This document shows positions 54,635-64,000 of a stretch of DNA of 64,000 nucleotides, in pieces (positions within the stretch are counted from its first letter, which is position 1; the number at the start of each line of letters is the position of its first letter). Origin of the DNA: Symbiodinium natans. Its lineage: Eukaryota; Sar; Dinophyceae; Suessiales; Symbiodiniaceae. The DNA is taken from positions 43,501-107,500 of the forward strand of contig CAJNDS010002851.1 in the NCBI GenBank assembly GCA_905221605.1, given 5' to 3'. The notes below the pieces were generated by a model. That model was not told where the DNA came from and ran no database searches. It saw nothing but the letters and a program-made list of their open reading frames with translations. Made by a program: the position numbers and the translations under genes.

Positions 54635-54907
54635 TGAGGGTTACGAGTTTAGGGGCTAGCTTAAGCACCTGCTAGCGACTGCTATATGAGATGTTGTTCC
54701 AGGGGCGAGAGGTTCTTCTTTTAGCCTCCCTAAACCCTAAACCCTAAACCCTAAACCCTAAACCCTAAACCCTAAACCCTAAACCCTGAAGCCCCAAAGG
54801 CTGAGCCGATATCTTTTCTTAGCTGAGAGGGCTGACCGAGCCATCGGGTATCAGGACCACTCCCATTCAGACAGCCTGATGGCTACTTTGCTCTCTGTTC
54901 CCTAAAC

Positions 54908-54996
54908 CTGCATGGGGAATACTTGGGCCTTAAAGTACCTCCTGGTTAGGGACTTTTGGGCCAAAGTACATAATAATATGGTACATGGAACCTTAG
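54908..54996. mobile_element. MITE family 2 copy, left end lost
   Basis: The body matches the family (GGGAATACTTGGGCC...TATGGTACATGGAACCTT). The left terminal repeat is eroded. Confidence 0.65.
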
Positions 54997-54999
54997 CGT

Positions 55000-56150
55000 G
55001 TTGTAAAGATCGATGTCGCCAGCTTGTCCCAAAGCACTTCTTCATGTGAGGCGCAGAATGCTCTCCATGGGGCAGGTTCGCGCAAAGACACACTTTTGCT
55101 GCACCTTCGCGCGCAACATCTCCAGTTTGGTAAATCAATCCAAATGATTAAGCACAGACTGATAGGGCGTTTTCAAATGACTGTCCCTTATTGGCCCTTC
55201 TACCGCCTACTATGTAGGGTACAGCAAAGGGGACCATCATGTTGAAAACAGCCCTACTGCCAGTCTGAACGCTGTCTTGCTATAGTCTGACCAGGTAGAC
55301 CGTTGCCGTTCGCCATTTGAAGCGAACACACAGTCGCCTGCATGCGACTCCTCAGGGATCAGCCATTCGACCATGGAAACCCTGCCAAGCAGGCAGAGAC
55401 TCCCAAGTCCTAAGTTCCCTAACCCTTGAGCTCTCTCATCCAACTCCTAAGCCCCTAAGCCCTTGGTTAAACCCTACCCTTTATACTAATTTTAAACCCG
55501 TTCACCTTCAAACCCAATTCCAATGACGACTCCGACTTCATGACGTTGGTGCCCGAAGCCAAAGGCCACACATGTCCTCCCTCAACCTCAAACCTTTGTG
55601 TTTGGTTTAGGGCTTAGGGCCTAAGGGTTTAGTTAATGGGTACGGGCTGGGACCCAAAGACCTTGAACCCTCAACCCTAAACACGTAAGCCTAGAGACCC
55701 TGGTTCACACAAATTGCAGACTCCCTTGCGAGCTCTAGTCGCGCTCCAATACTTAGGGTTTAGGTTCAGGGTTTATATTGTTTAGGTTCAAGGTTTCGGG
55801 TGTAAGGTCGGGCTCTTGATTCTTGCTCAGGACACCAGGTTACCATAGCAGCAGTCCTCGTGTCGGATAGCTGAAAACAGAGCACCCTGCTTGTGGCAGC
55901 CGAATTTATGTTCCTTCACAAGAGCCTTGGTTGGGTTCTGGCACAACCGCAATCCATCTGTATTCTGGGAGGCCCACGGAAGTTGCAGCAGGGGTAGGTT
56001 GCTTAGACTTCATTTTGAATACACATTTCCCTGTCTAAGATCAGTGGCTTGAGAGACCCGTAACTCTCCGGATTCCCATGAAAAAAAGCACAGTTTCGGA
56101 TGAGGCAGTGGAGGTCGGGGCTCCTAAGCTCCAAGCTCTGAACCGGTTTA
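55000..56150. other. No assigned gene
   Basis: Downstream of the PI4-kinase stop. A minus-strand island near 55010-55100 (REPAPWRAFCASHEEVLWDK) could be an exon, but its boundaries are unclear. The rest shows no coding pattern. Confidence 0.4.
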
Positions 56151-56255
56151 GGGTTTAGGGTTTAGGGTTGAGGGTTTCGGGTTTAGGGTTTAGGGTTTTA
56201 GGGTTTAGGGTGTCAGCCCTTAAGCCGGGCTCCTGAACCTCTCCTTTGGCCCCGC

Positions 56256-56295
56256 CTAGTGGACGCCGACGAAGTGATACTGGTAAGAGTCGTAC
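56256..56295 (-). CDS. PI4-kinase last exon with stop
   Basis: This 40-nt exon, acceptor CTTCAG|G, encodes YDSYQYHFVGVH and then TAG. The family ends with YDxFQYxTNGI at the C-terminus, so the length and position of the stop fit. The left flank (56160-56220) is TTTAGGG-type repeat. Confidence 0.85.
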
Positions 56296-59200
56296 CTGAA
56301 GTCAGACCAAACTTCTGCACTTCCCAAGTTCTGTGGCGTACCCCTCAAAAGAACCTGATACCCTGAACCCGAAAGCCTAACAAATCTGGAGCCTGGCAGA
56401 ATTTAGGGTTTCAGTCTTATTTAGGGGTTTGGGCTTCAGGGTTTGGGCTTTTCTGGGCTTGGGGGCGTAGGCTACGCACTGGGACCATCGTCAAAGACCT
56501 GCATCGCATGGTTTGGGGCACCCACTTCGAGAATCGTGGACCCCTATACTCCACGCTAGACCCATCCATCATTTCCCTAGATCGCAGATGGCTTTGTCAG
56601 GGGCAACGAACTATCAGGGTTTCGGGCAGGGCAGTGCGGGTTTGGATGTAGGCCCTCTTGATATGGGGTTCCCCCAGAATTAGGGTCCGTCCGTTGGGGG
56701 TCGTTGTACTTGGGAACCCCAGACCTTAAACCTCGATCCCCCATTGTCAGAAACACGCAGAGAAGAGTGAGGCACCCGAGCCCAGAAAAGCCCTGAACCC
56801 CTGAACTCTGAACACCCTAAACCCTAAACTCTAAACCCTAAACCCTAAACCCTAAACCCTGAACACTCTGAGCCCTACACGCTAAGCTCTAAACCCTTAA
56901 ACTCAAAGCTCCAAGAGCCCTTGGCCTTGAACTCTCTACACCCTGGAGGGGCACAGCCGGGACCGCCAGTGATCAATGGAGTCATCAATCATCCTCAAGA
57001 GACAAGCAGATTTGGGGTCCACCGTTTTGGGGTTTTGGGGGTTAGGATTTAGGGGTTCAGGGGTTCAGGGGCACACTGTCTAAGAGTAAGTACTCGGATA
57101 GTGACAATCGCCTTTACCTTAGGACTTTGGAGTGGAAAGCTCTGATGATGGGTGCCGGGCCTCAGCACAGGGTTTGGGGATGTAAGGTCCGGTCCAGCAG
57201 GGCTTCATCTCCAATGCCCGCATACCCCCGGTTGCTCTCATGGCTCCGAGGCCGCGACCTGTCTACGTCTCGTCTGAACTCCTGTGCGAGAGGGTCTAGT
57301 TTAGGGTTTAGGGTTCAGGGTTCAGGGTTTAGGGTACGCTTGGGTTTTGGGGAAGATCCTTAAGTTAGCATAATGGCCGAATAAAGACTATGTTAAGGGG
57401 AACCATTAGGGCGGCAACCTTAGGGGTTCGAGTCTTCATCCCTTGATACACTGAACCCGAAACCAAACCCCAAACTACAAAGCTAAATCCCACACCCTGA
57501 CCCCTAAATCTGAAACTCTAAACCCCCATAAAACGCAAACCTGGAACCTTAAGTGCGAAATTCCTGAGCCCCAAAGAAGAGTGTAGGTTACGGAGGTACT
57601 ACTTCGAGCACGCTGGTGGTTCAGACGGCAGCTCACTATGACTTGCAGCAGGCCCGCATGGGCATTGCATGGGCATTCCCCACCCCCCTCCTCCCCCCCA
57701 ACACATGCGACAGTCCTGATTTGCGGAGCCTGTGATGTAAACCCTACTGTAAAAACCCCAAACCCGGAAAGCCCCGCAATACAACGAGCAATGCATTCGC
57801 ATGCCACAGTTCTGGGGTAGGGCCACGGAGCAAAGTAGGGTGGGAGTTTAGAGTGGCGAGTTGAAAACCAGAACCCTTGGTTTCAAAAGTGCAGCACTAT
57901 CAGACACCAGGAAGATGAGGCTGCAGGCAAGACCTCACCCTAAGGGTCCATGTACCTAAACAGGGAATACTTTTTCTTTCAAAGTACCTCCTATTTAAGG
58001 GACTTTTGGGTCCAGGTATACAATAACATTGGTTACATGGACCCTTAGAGTCATGCCTCCAAGGCGTGAGCCCTTGAAAGGATCAGTCCCTGCGGGGGCT
58101 GGCTTCAGGGGTTACCCTAACTCCACGCCCCTCAAGCCCGACCCGCCACCAGCCGCTCGAAATGTACCTTAAACCCTCATCCCTAAATTGATCTAGCCCT
58201 AAGCCCAAAGTTCCAGCCACACACCCCAAGAACATCCCAGCCGGAGATGTCCTCATCCGACACCTTCCGGTTGCCGCCGTGTCTGACGCCGCCGGGCCTT
58301 TCTTAGTTGTCCAGTGGCCTAGAAAGCTGAAGGTTAACGTTGGGGATCCTGTAGGAATTATAAAACCCTGAACATCCAAAACCTCTACTGTTCTTGTACA
58401 CCAGAGGCAACAAGTTGCTGCTTATGTGCACAAATCGCCGGGGCTCCGGCAATCCCAGCCGGTCGCAGATGTCTTCTAACACGGCCTTTCGGGTTTAGGG
58501 GCTAGGGCCAGTTTAGGGTTTAGGGTTTAGGCTGTTCAGGGTTTAGGGTTTAGGGTTTAGGGTGAAGTCAGCAGGGTCTTCTTCGCTCAAGTTTTCCAAG
58601 CTCGTAGCCCTAAGATCATACCCAGAAAGGGTTTCCTTGATGTGGGGTTTAGGGTTTAGGGCTTCAGGATTGCGGTTCATGTAAAATTACTCCAGAACCA
58701 GAGAAACTCAGGACCAATCTCATCTGGTGCGTGAATCCCAGATCGCTGACCCACAACATCACAGTCTGAAAACTCGAAGCACCGGTTGGATAGTTTACTA
58801 GGATGGCCTTGAAAACCCTCTGAAAGAGATTCCTGAATATGATTGTCTTAAACCCCATGAGGGGAAAATCTCAAAATGTCTCAAGGGCCGACCTAGTTTA
58901 AGGTTTAGGATTTAGCGGTTGGGGTTTGGGTTGCCACCCAACTTGGAAGGCGCTGGCCGGCTTGGACCTCATACTCATCAGTAGGACGACCAGCGTTGGT
59001 TCTGAAACCAGTCTCGTGTATAGCCATCGCCACCGCGCGGCCGAGAGTAGTACTTTCATCCAAACAATGGTGCACTCATTGCACTCTCCGAATCTGCAAA
59101 TCTGCAGCTTGCACCCGAAATCGGGTGCAGCTGTGGTGCAGCAAGCTGGTGCACAACCTCCACACTCACTTTGGGTTCAGGGTTAAGCAGGGATCTTGCA

Positions 59201-62200
59201 AGCTGATTCAGCTCCCGAAGAATGACAAGGGTGCCTTTTTTTCTCTGCTAATGCCCGTTCACAGGAGAAGATCGGGGAAACCCCCAAGACGTGCCACCAC
59301 CAATTAGGCACACTAACGAAGCACGAAGCTCTGAACCTGCCCTACACCTTTAGACTTCTAAGCCTAAACCCTACCGTCTCATGGTCTTTCGGGGATACCT
59401 TGCTCTACGTGTGCAACAAGAGAACCGAAAGATAGAGAATGAGGTTTAACGGGTTTCTCGGGGTCTTGGGTTTAGGAATTCAGGGTTTTGGCTTCTGGCG
59501 TTTGGCTGTAGTCGCTTCTGGTATGAGGCCGAATTGGGGTTTACGGTCTAAGGGCTTCTGAAATGACCTGCTGCACTTACAGTGCAGTGAGGTGATGCGC
59601 AACCAACAGGAACATAACGCAGCGTCGACCCAAGCCAGATGAATCAACGCTGTTCCCGACACTACCGACTAGCGTCTACGTGAGGCACGCCCCAGATGGT
59701 GGCCATCATTCGGGCCGAACCTCTACAGGGTTTGGGTTGGTCCAGGGTTGGTTTGGGGTTCAGGGGTTTTGTGGGTTTTAAGGCTTCAGGAATTTAGGGA
59801 TTCAGGGTTCTATAGGTGTTTATGGTTTCGGGGCTGTGATGAGGCCCCACGCCTCTGGATAGCCTCGTGGGTGGCAAAAGCAGTTCATCTGGCTGTTTTC
59901 GGAGCCCAGCCTCCGCTGTAGGGTTTCGGGTTGAGGGTTTATAGGGTTTAGGGTTTAGGGTTTAGGGTTTAGGGCAAACCCTTTCGGAAAAACTCAACCT
60001 TGCAAATTCGCAGCGTGGAGAGTTTGGAGGGTCTAGGGAAGGTCAGACCAGCAGTTCAAAACAGAAAGCCCTTCTGAACCACCAATCTTCATGCTTGACC
60101 CTCCCCCCCCCCTCACCCCAACCACCCTCCACATGAGGTCTAAGCTCCAAAAAACATGGGCGAGCTCTGAAGCCTAAGGGTCCATGTAGACTTTTTGGGC
60201 CCAAGTAAGAATAATATGGTACATGGACCCTTCAGGGAAGCCCCTGAAGCCCCTGCTATTGCTGTGGCCAGGCTTTTGACTTCAAGCCTTAAGCCATGGC
60301 TTGAACTTCCCTCATCCGCAACCATCCCCAAAAGCGAAGAGTTTCGGCCACTTTAACTTTTGGCGTGGCGGGGGCCTTAAACCCTAAACCCTCAACTATA
60401 AACCCTAAACCCTAAATCCCAATAGGGTGGCGGAAGGGCGAACCTTCAAGACTGGTGGCCCACCTAACCCTACGCGCACCTGAAACCCCTGTGCATAAGG
60501 GCAGGGCATGCTGAGCTGCAGTAGAGCAAGGAGCTCCTGTGCTCACACCCAGCAGGAGGTTCGGTAGGCGGACAGTTGAGGGCCTAGGGTTTCGGGTTTA
60601 GGGTTTAGGCTTAGGGATTCGTCCGACATTACCCGAGGGGCTTAGTGGTTCAGGGGTTTGGTCGGAGTCGCTGAAGCCTCCGTCGGTCCAGAAGGTCGGT
60701 CAATCTGCCAGGGGCCCATAGGCATACGCCCAAGTGCACCCAGCTAAGAACCCCAAACCGAGAAACCCTAAACCCTAAACCCTAAACCCTAAACGGTTTT
60801 GGGGCTTATAGGGATTAGGCAACACTAACCGCCAAGGAGGCGTTGCCGGCATTTCTATCACGCTAAGGCAGCTCCTGGGCGTGCGCTCGCACAGCCCGCA
60901 TGCCATCCTGGATGGCGGAGCGGAAGACCTGGCAGATCCATCAAAAAAGGGGTTTAGGGTTTAGGCTTAGGGTTTAGGGTTTAGGGTTTAGGGTTTAGGG
61001 TTTAGGGTTTAGGGGGTTTAGGGTTTAGGGTTTAGGGGGTTTAGGGTTTAGGGTTTAGGGTTTAGGGTTTAGGGTTTAGGGTTTAGGGTTTAGGGTTTAG
61101 GGTTTAGGGTTTAGGGTTTAGGGTTTGGGGTCACAAAGGGGTCTCTTGGCGATCTAAAGTCTAAAGAGGCTCTAGGCTTGAGGGTAAAGGGGCCAAATTG
61201 TTCCAAGAGGTTCCGGAGGCGAGTTCAAGGGACACAAGGCAGGCCGTGGGATGTTTCTTGGGGCTCTTTGAGTTCGGGGGCGCAGTACTCCTTGGTAGCC
61301 CAGCAACCAGATTACAATAAGGGCACCCTAATTTTGTGGGTTGGGTACTTCATAAGGGAACCCAGAAACCAAAAAAAAAAAGGGTAAAGGGTACCACTGG
61401 GCTACTAAGTCTCCGACCCAGAACCCTACCATGCAACCCTCTTCTACCTGGCGCTTGGTGCTTCGAGGGTTTTCGAGGCTTCGTTCTGAAAACTCCAAAC
61501 TTGGTTTAGGGTTTAGGGTTTAGGGTTTAGGGTTTAGGGCCGAACATCCCCCAAAACCTTGGGCCCTAGACCCCAAACCCAAAAACCAAACCTGCCCAAA
61601 CCCTATACATCTCAAGCCTCAAAACGCAATCCCTAATACCCCGCAAAGCCCTCAACCTCTCAGTCCTACATCTGGAAGCCCAGCCCCTCATTCCCAAAGG
61701 CCCAAAAAGGCCTAAACTCTCAACCCCTAAACCCTAGGCCCTAAGCCCTAAGCCCTAAACTTTGCCCTAAACCCTAAACCCTAAACCCTAAACCCTAAAC
61801 CCTAAACCCTAAGCCCTAAGCCCTAAGCCCTAAACCCTAAACCCTAAACCCTAAACCCTTGTGAAACGTACCTTCAGCCCCGCGAGTCTTTCTGACTTGG
61901 ATTCTGGGACGGAAGCCCTTTCCTGCATGAGACTTTCTAGGCTTTAGGGAGTTCATCTTCAAAATGGCCCCGGCACATCCCCTAAACCCTAGACCCTAAA
62001 CCCTAAACCCTAAACCCTGAACCCTGAACCCTGAACCCTGAACCCTGAACCTTGCTTCGTGTCTCATGTCCAGCCTGGAACTCCCCGCCCTCTGTGGGCC
62101 CGAGGACTTCCACCAACCTGCCGCGACTGCGCAGCGAAATATAGGGGCCTTAATAGGGTTTAGGGTTTAGGGTTTAGGGCCTAGGGTTTAGGGTTTAGGG

Positions 62201-64000
62201 TTTAGGGGTTTCCGTGCGTGGAGTTCCTCTTTGTAGCCTCCACAAGTTTAGGGGTTAGGGATTACGGGTTGAGGGTGTTTCTCCTGTGGCTTGTGGGGCT
62301 GGAGGCAAGGGATGTAGAGACTGACCGTTCTACACCCGGCCACATGCAACCCCAAACCCTCAACCCTCAAACCTATCAACCCTCAACCCTAAACCCTAAA
62401 CCCTAAACCCTAAACCCTCAACCCCCTGGACCCCCAGAAGCTCCCCACGCCAAGCAAGACCAGGCGGCTCATTTGTCAGCTTGAAGCCGGCTGAGTGCTC
62501 GAAGCCGCCTATATGCTGCATGGCCTCGTGGGCTCAGGGTTTAGGGTTTAGGGTTTGGGGTTTAATTCCTAAACCCTAAACCTTTAGGGTTTTAGGTTTT
62601 ACAGGGTTGAGAATTTCGGGTTTAGGGTTTAGGAGTGATTTTGGGGGTATATCTTCAGGAGATCCAGGAGTGTTCGAAGAGTGATGCAGCTCCGAGACAT
62701 CACGCTAAACCCTATAGCCTAAACCCTAAACCCTAAACTGCCCTAAACCCTAGACCCTAGACCCTAAACCCTAAACCCTAAACCCGAAACCCTAAACCCT
62801 AACCATGCAAAGCCCCAAAAGCCGGACAGGAGCGCCTTGCCGCCGGGAGCACCGCACAGCATAAAGCCGAAGTCTACATGGAGCACCTCCGCGCGCGGGG
62901 CTTTCCCAGCTGGGCTTCAAGCCCAGAAACACCAACACCCTAATTTGGGGTATGGGATTCTGCTTGGCATTTTGGAGCAGTCACGGCTGTGGGGCTTCCA
63001 AGGGCTGCAAATATCGTGGTTTCATGTGGTTCAGAGCTGACGCCCGACCCCCAGAGCACAAACAACTGTAGCATGCTATGGTATCAAGGCGGGCCTCAAA
63101 AGGGTTTGGTGGGATTTCCGCAAAGTGATGGTATTCTTGGCAACTTCAAAAGTGGGCCCTACAATTAATCATGACATAGGCCAACCAATCCTGTCCCTGA
63201 AATCCCTCAACGTCCGCCGGTCTCCGAGCCCAACGCGTGGCCCTCATCATTGAGCATGATGTTGCCTCATATTGACGGTGATTCAAAGGGGTGTGTGGGG
63301 TTTAGAAAGTACATGCAGATCCACCACCCCCCCCCCCCCCCCCCCCCGGCCTCCTCCCTAACCTAGAAAGTACAGATTCACCACGACCTTTGGGGCCTCA
63401 ACGGTTTAGGGTTTAAGGTCGCGGTCTCTGCACATAGGTATCATATAGGGATCCACACCCCTCCTAAGTACCAGGAAGCCATTGACGTTGTAGGGGGAGT
63501 GGCTCAGCAGTTGACTGAGGCTCGGCAGGCCACAGACTGCGAACAGCAAGAAGCAGCTGAGGTTCTGAAGCGAGCGCATGAAGGCGGAATCTGATGGCTG
63601 CAGTCTCAACCCCAAGAACGCTGATGCGTCCGCCTTGCAAGCCGTGACACTGCGGCACTGCGGCTTCGATTTCAGTTCAGAAACGATAGAGTCAAACTCT
63701 CAAATACAGCACCAAACCGGCTGACCAGCCCATATTTCTGACTTCCCTAAGAAGCAGGATATGAGCAGCTTCAAGCTTCCATTGTTCTGATGGAACAACG
63801 GCGTCCGCCCCCCCAAAGCTCGACGTTCTAAGAAGGCCGACTTCGAAAGGTGCCACGCCGCCCTAAACCCCATGCCTTTTTTGTGTGAAGGGGGTGCCTC
63901 GCCCGACAAGAGACCCTGGACCCCCAAGTGCCCCTTACTAAGGACCCAAGAGTGTCTTAATGGAGGATCTAAGGTGTCTTAAATGGTACTTGGGGGGAGG
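56256..64000 (-). CDS. Phosphatidylinositol 4-kinase (PI4KB-like), C-terminal half of a split gene
   Basis: This gene makes PI4P from phosphatidylinositol on internal membranes (family knowledge). Seven consecutive exons, given separately, read through in one frame and align without gaps to the C-terminal lobe of type III beta PI4-kinases. They carry in order NIMLNDEGH, HVDFGFML (the DFG activation-loop motif), FKLTNELVEV, a helical tail with RAVRAHAQ and MPCPYAQGF, and a C-terminal YDSYQY followed by stop, where human PI4KB ends YDGFQY. The donors are GC, GC, GC, GC, GA, GT and GC, and all acceptors are AG|G. The lipid-kinase N-lobe and any N-terminal domains lie beyond the right edge or in exons I could not find. 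Introns range from about 350 bp to over 2 kb. I am confident of the family; PI4KB versus another type III class is inferred from the DFG-loop and C-terminal motifs. Confidence 0.88.
57940..58048. mobile_element. MITE family 2 copy
   Basis: 109 bp, CTAAGGGTCCATGTA...TACATGGACCCTTAG. Confidence 0.8.
58409..58485 (-). CDS. PI4-kinase penultimate exon
   Basis: This 77-nt exon, acceptor GAAAG|GCC and GC donor TTGTT|GCCTC, contains AVLEDICDRLGLPEPRRFV. It aligns with IRNLKERF...TEEQ of PI4KB. Its two leftover bases TT plus the first G of the last exon restore the leucine before YD. Confidence 0.75.
58490..60170. other. PI4-kinase intron, no exon needed
   Basis: The flanking exons join in frame without anything from here. 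It holds TTTAGGG units (58510-58565, 59940-59975) and mixed open frames with no supported exon. Confidence 0.6.
60174..60232. mobile_element. MITE family 2 copy, internally deleted
   Basis: Both ends are kept (CTAAGGGTCCATGTA / GGTACATGGACCCTT) but the centre is lost, leaving about 59 bp. Confidence 0.72.
60480..60536 (-). CDS. PI4-kinase exon, MPCPYAQGF segment
   Basis: This 57-nt exon, acceptor CACAG|GAG and GT donor TTTCAG|GTGCGC, encodes ELLALLQLSMPCPYAQGFQ. It matches the VEIM...LPCF segment that precedes the C-terminal helices of type III PI4-kinases. Confidence 0.86.
60875..60928 (-). CDS. PI4-kinase exon, RAVRAHAQ helix
   Basis: This 54-nt exon encodes VFRSAIQDGMRAVRAHAQ and aligns with the helix containing AARKH of PI4KB. 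The acceptor is CCAG|GTC. The donor is GA (CAG|GAGCTG), and the next exon starts after CACAG with the near-identical GAGCTC. A telomere-type array begins about 25 bp beyond the acceptor. Confidence 0.85.
60953..61128. repeat. TTTAGGG array
   Basis: About 24 units with two GGGGG junctions, starting about 25 bp right of the RAVRAHAQ exon. Confidence 0.94.
61291..61409. mobile_element. MITE family 3 copy
   Basis: 119 bp, CTTGGTAGCCCAGCAACC...GGTACCACTGGGCTACTAAG, with an A-run near the right arm. Confidence 0.75.
61735..62052. repeat. CCCTAAA / CCCTAAG / CCCTGAA arrays
   Basis: Two arrays (61735-61860, 61980-62052) with unit variants in blocks, left of the LVEVLGP exon. TTTAGGG units follow on its right at 62156-62210. 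Confidence 0.9.
61872..61922 (-). CDS. Possible cassette exon in the PI4-kinase gene
   Basis: This 51-nt island has very strong sites (CATGCAG|GAAAGG and CTGAAG|GTACGT), starts and ends in phase 0, and is open in that frame (ERASVPESKSERLAGLK). The flanking exons align to the family without it, so it may be an optional exon or a decoy. Confidence 0.35.
62075..62117 (-). CDS. PI4-kinase exon, LVEVLG segment
   Basis: This 43-nt exon has acceptor GGCAG|G and GC donor TTCCAG|GCTGG. It encodes LVEVLGPTEGGEFQ, equivalent to the FVDVMGG..MF stretch of PI4KB. An alternative GT donor (AAG|GTTCAG) lies 24 nt downstream and keeps the frame. Confidence 0.82.
62469..62508 (-). CDS. PI4-kinase exon, FKLT segment
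   Basis: This 40-nt exon has acceptor TATAG|GCGGC and GC donor AATGA|GCC. It encodes GFEHSAGFKLTN, matching the conserved FExAPFKLT of PI4-kinases. A CCCTAAA array lies on its left and a TTTAGGG array on its right. Confidence 0.86.
62844..62886 (-). CDS. PI4-kinase exon with the DFG motif
   Basis: This 43-nt exon has acceptor GGAG|GTG and GC donor CCCG|GCGGCA. It encodes VLHVDFGFMLCGAP, the metal-binding DFG of the PI3/PI4-kinase activation loop. It leaves one phase base that the next exon completes to glycine. Confidence 0.88.
63237..63265 (-). CDS. PI4-kinase micro-exon, catalytic loop end
   Basis: This is a 29-nt exon with acceptor ATGAG|GC and GC donor CAC|GCGTTG. It encodes NIMLNDEGH after two phase bases, equivalent to GNILLDxEGH of PI4-kinases. 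Its phase-0 end joins directly to the next exon, VLHVDFGFML. Confidence 0.8.
63538..63590 (-). CDS. Possible upstream PI4-kinase exon
   Basis: The minus strand reads SAFMRSLQNLSCFLLFA, which resembles the helix before the catalytic loop of PI4-kinases (F-x-x-SL-x-x-YS-x-x-YLL). A GT donor is possible at the left end. The acceptor would be AG|A, against the local AG|G rule, and the expected KDRHN catalytic-loop residues are not found between here and the next exon. The opposite strand is also open, so this is weak. Confidence 0.3.

Noticed and set aside
56971-57360. Exon candidate near 57190-57300, open on both strands
   Set aside because: The PI4-kinase exons on either side join in frame without it, and neither strand gives a family match.
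1-64000. Window as a true chromosome end
   Set aside because: Telomere-type units occur in both orientations throughout and flank coding exons, so they are interstitial, not a terminal tract.
1-64000. CRISPR array, tRNA or rRNA genes
   Set aside because: Repeats are tandem without unique equal-length spacers. No cloverleaf or rRNA core was noticed; the tRNA-Met match at 15604 is only a 13-base primer site.

Overview
The window looks like nuclear DNA of a dinoflagellate, probably a Suessiales or Symbiodiniaceae-like alga (inference). The reasons are: (i) genes are cut into exons of 27-125 nt separated by kilobase introns; (ii) nearly every acceptor is AG|G; (iii) donors are GT, GC or GA; (iv) all confidently assigned host exons lie on one strand, the minus strand; (v) plant/alveolate-type telomere repeats (TTTAGGG/CCCTAAA) are spread through the whole window. 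Most long open frames in the window are chance frames in GC-rich, low-complexity intron DNA. The real genes had to be read from short coding islands.

Layout, read in the transcription direction (right to left). At about 64000-56256 is the C-terminal catalytic part of a type III (PI4KB-like) phosphatidylinositol 4-kinase: seven consecutive exons and the stop codon, with the 5' part beyond the right edge. At 50650-50114 are the last two exons of an unidentified protein with an acidic tail. From 49.8 to 30 kb there are about 20 further minus-strand exon-like islands that I could not assign. From 29.4 kb to the left edge runs one large M16 (pitrilysin/insulinase, PqqL-like) zinc metallopeptidase gene: the HxxEH zinc site is at 27.4 kb, the N-domain continues to about 10 kb and the C-domain runs from 7.9 kb to under 0.8 kb. 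Its 3' end lies beyond the left edge.

The M16 intron between 24.7 and 14.7 kb holds an 8.85-kb LTR retrotransposon on the plus strand, antisense to the host gene. It has identical 287-bp LTRs, a 5-bp target duplication TAGGG made inside a telomere-type array, a copia-style primer site matching the anticodon arm of initiator tRNA-Met, a polypurine tract, and one intact 2611-codon ORF. That ORF has WW, S1-like and six CCCH zinc-finger segments but no reverse transcriptase or integrase that I can see, so the element is probably non-autonomous.

The most unusual feature is how telomere-type repeats relate to splicing. Many exons have a CCCTAAA array on their left and a TTTAGGG array on their right. 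In the pre-mRNA such an intron therefore begins with UUUAGGG and ends with CCCUAAA repeats, which can pair. In several places the repeat unit itself is the splice site (G|GTTTAGGG donors, TTTAG|G acceptors). Four families of short inverted-repeat (MITE-like) elements also fill the introns. Splice boundaries are read by eye from frame continuity and family knowledge; transcript data would settle them.
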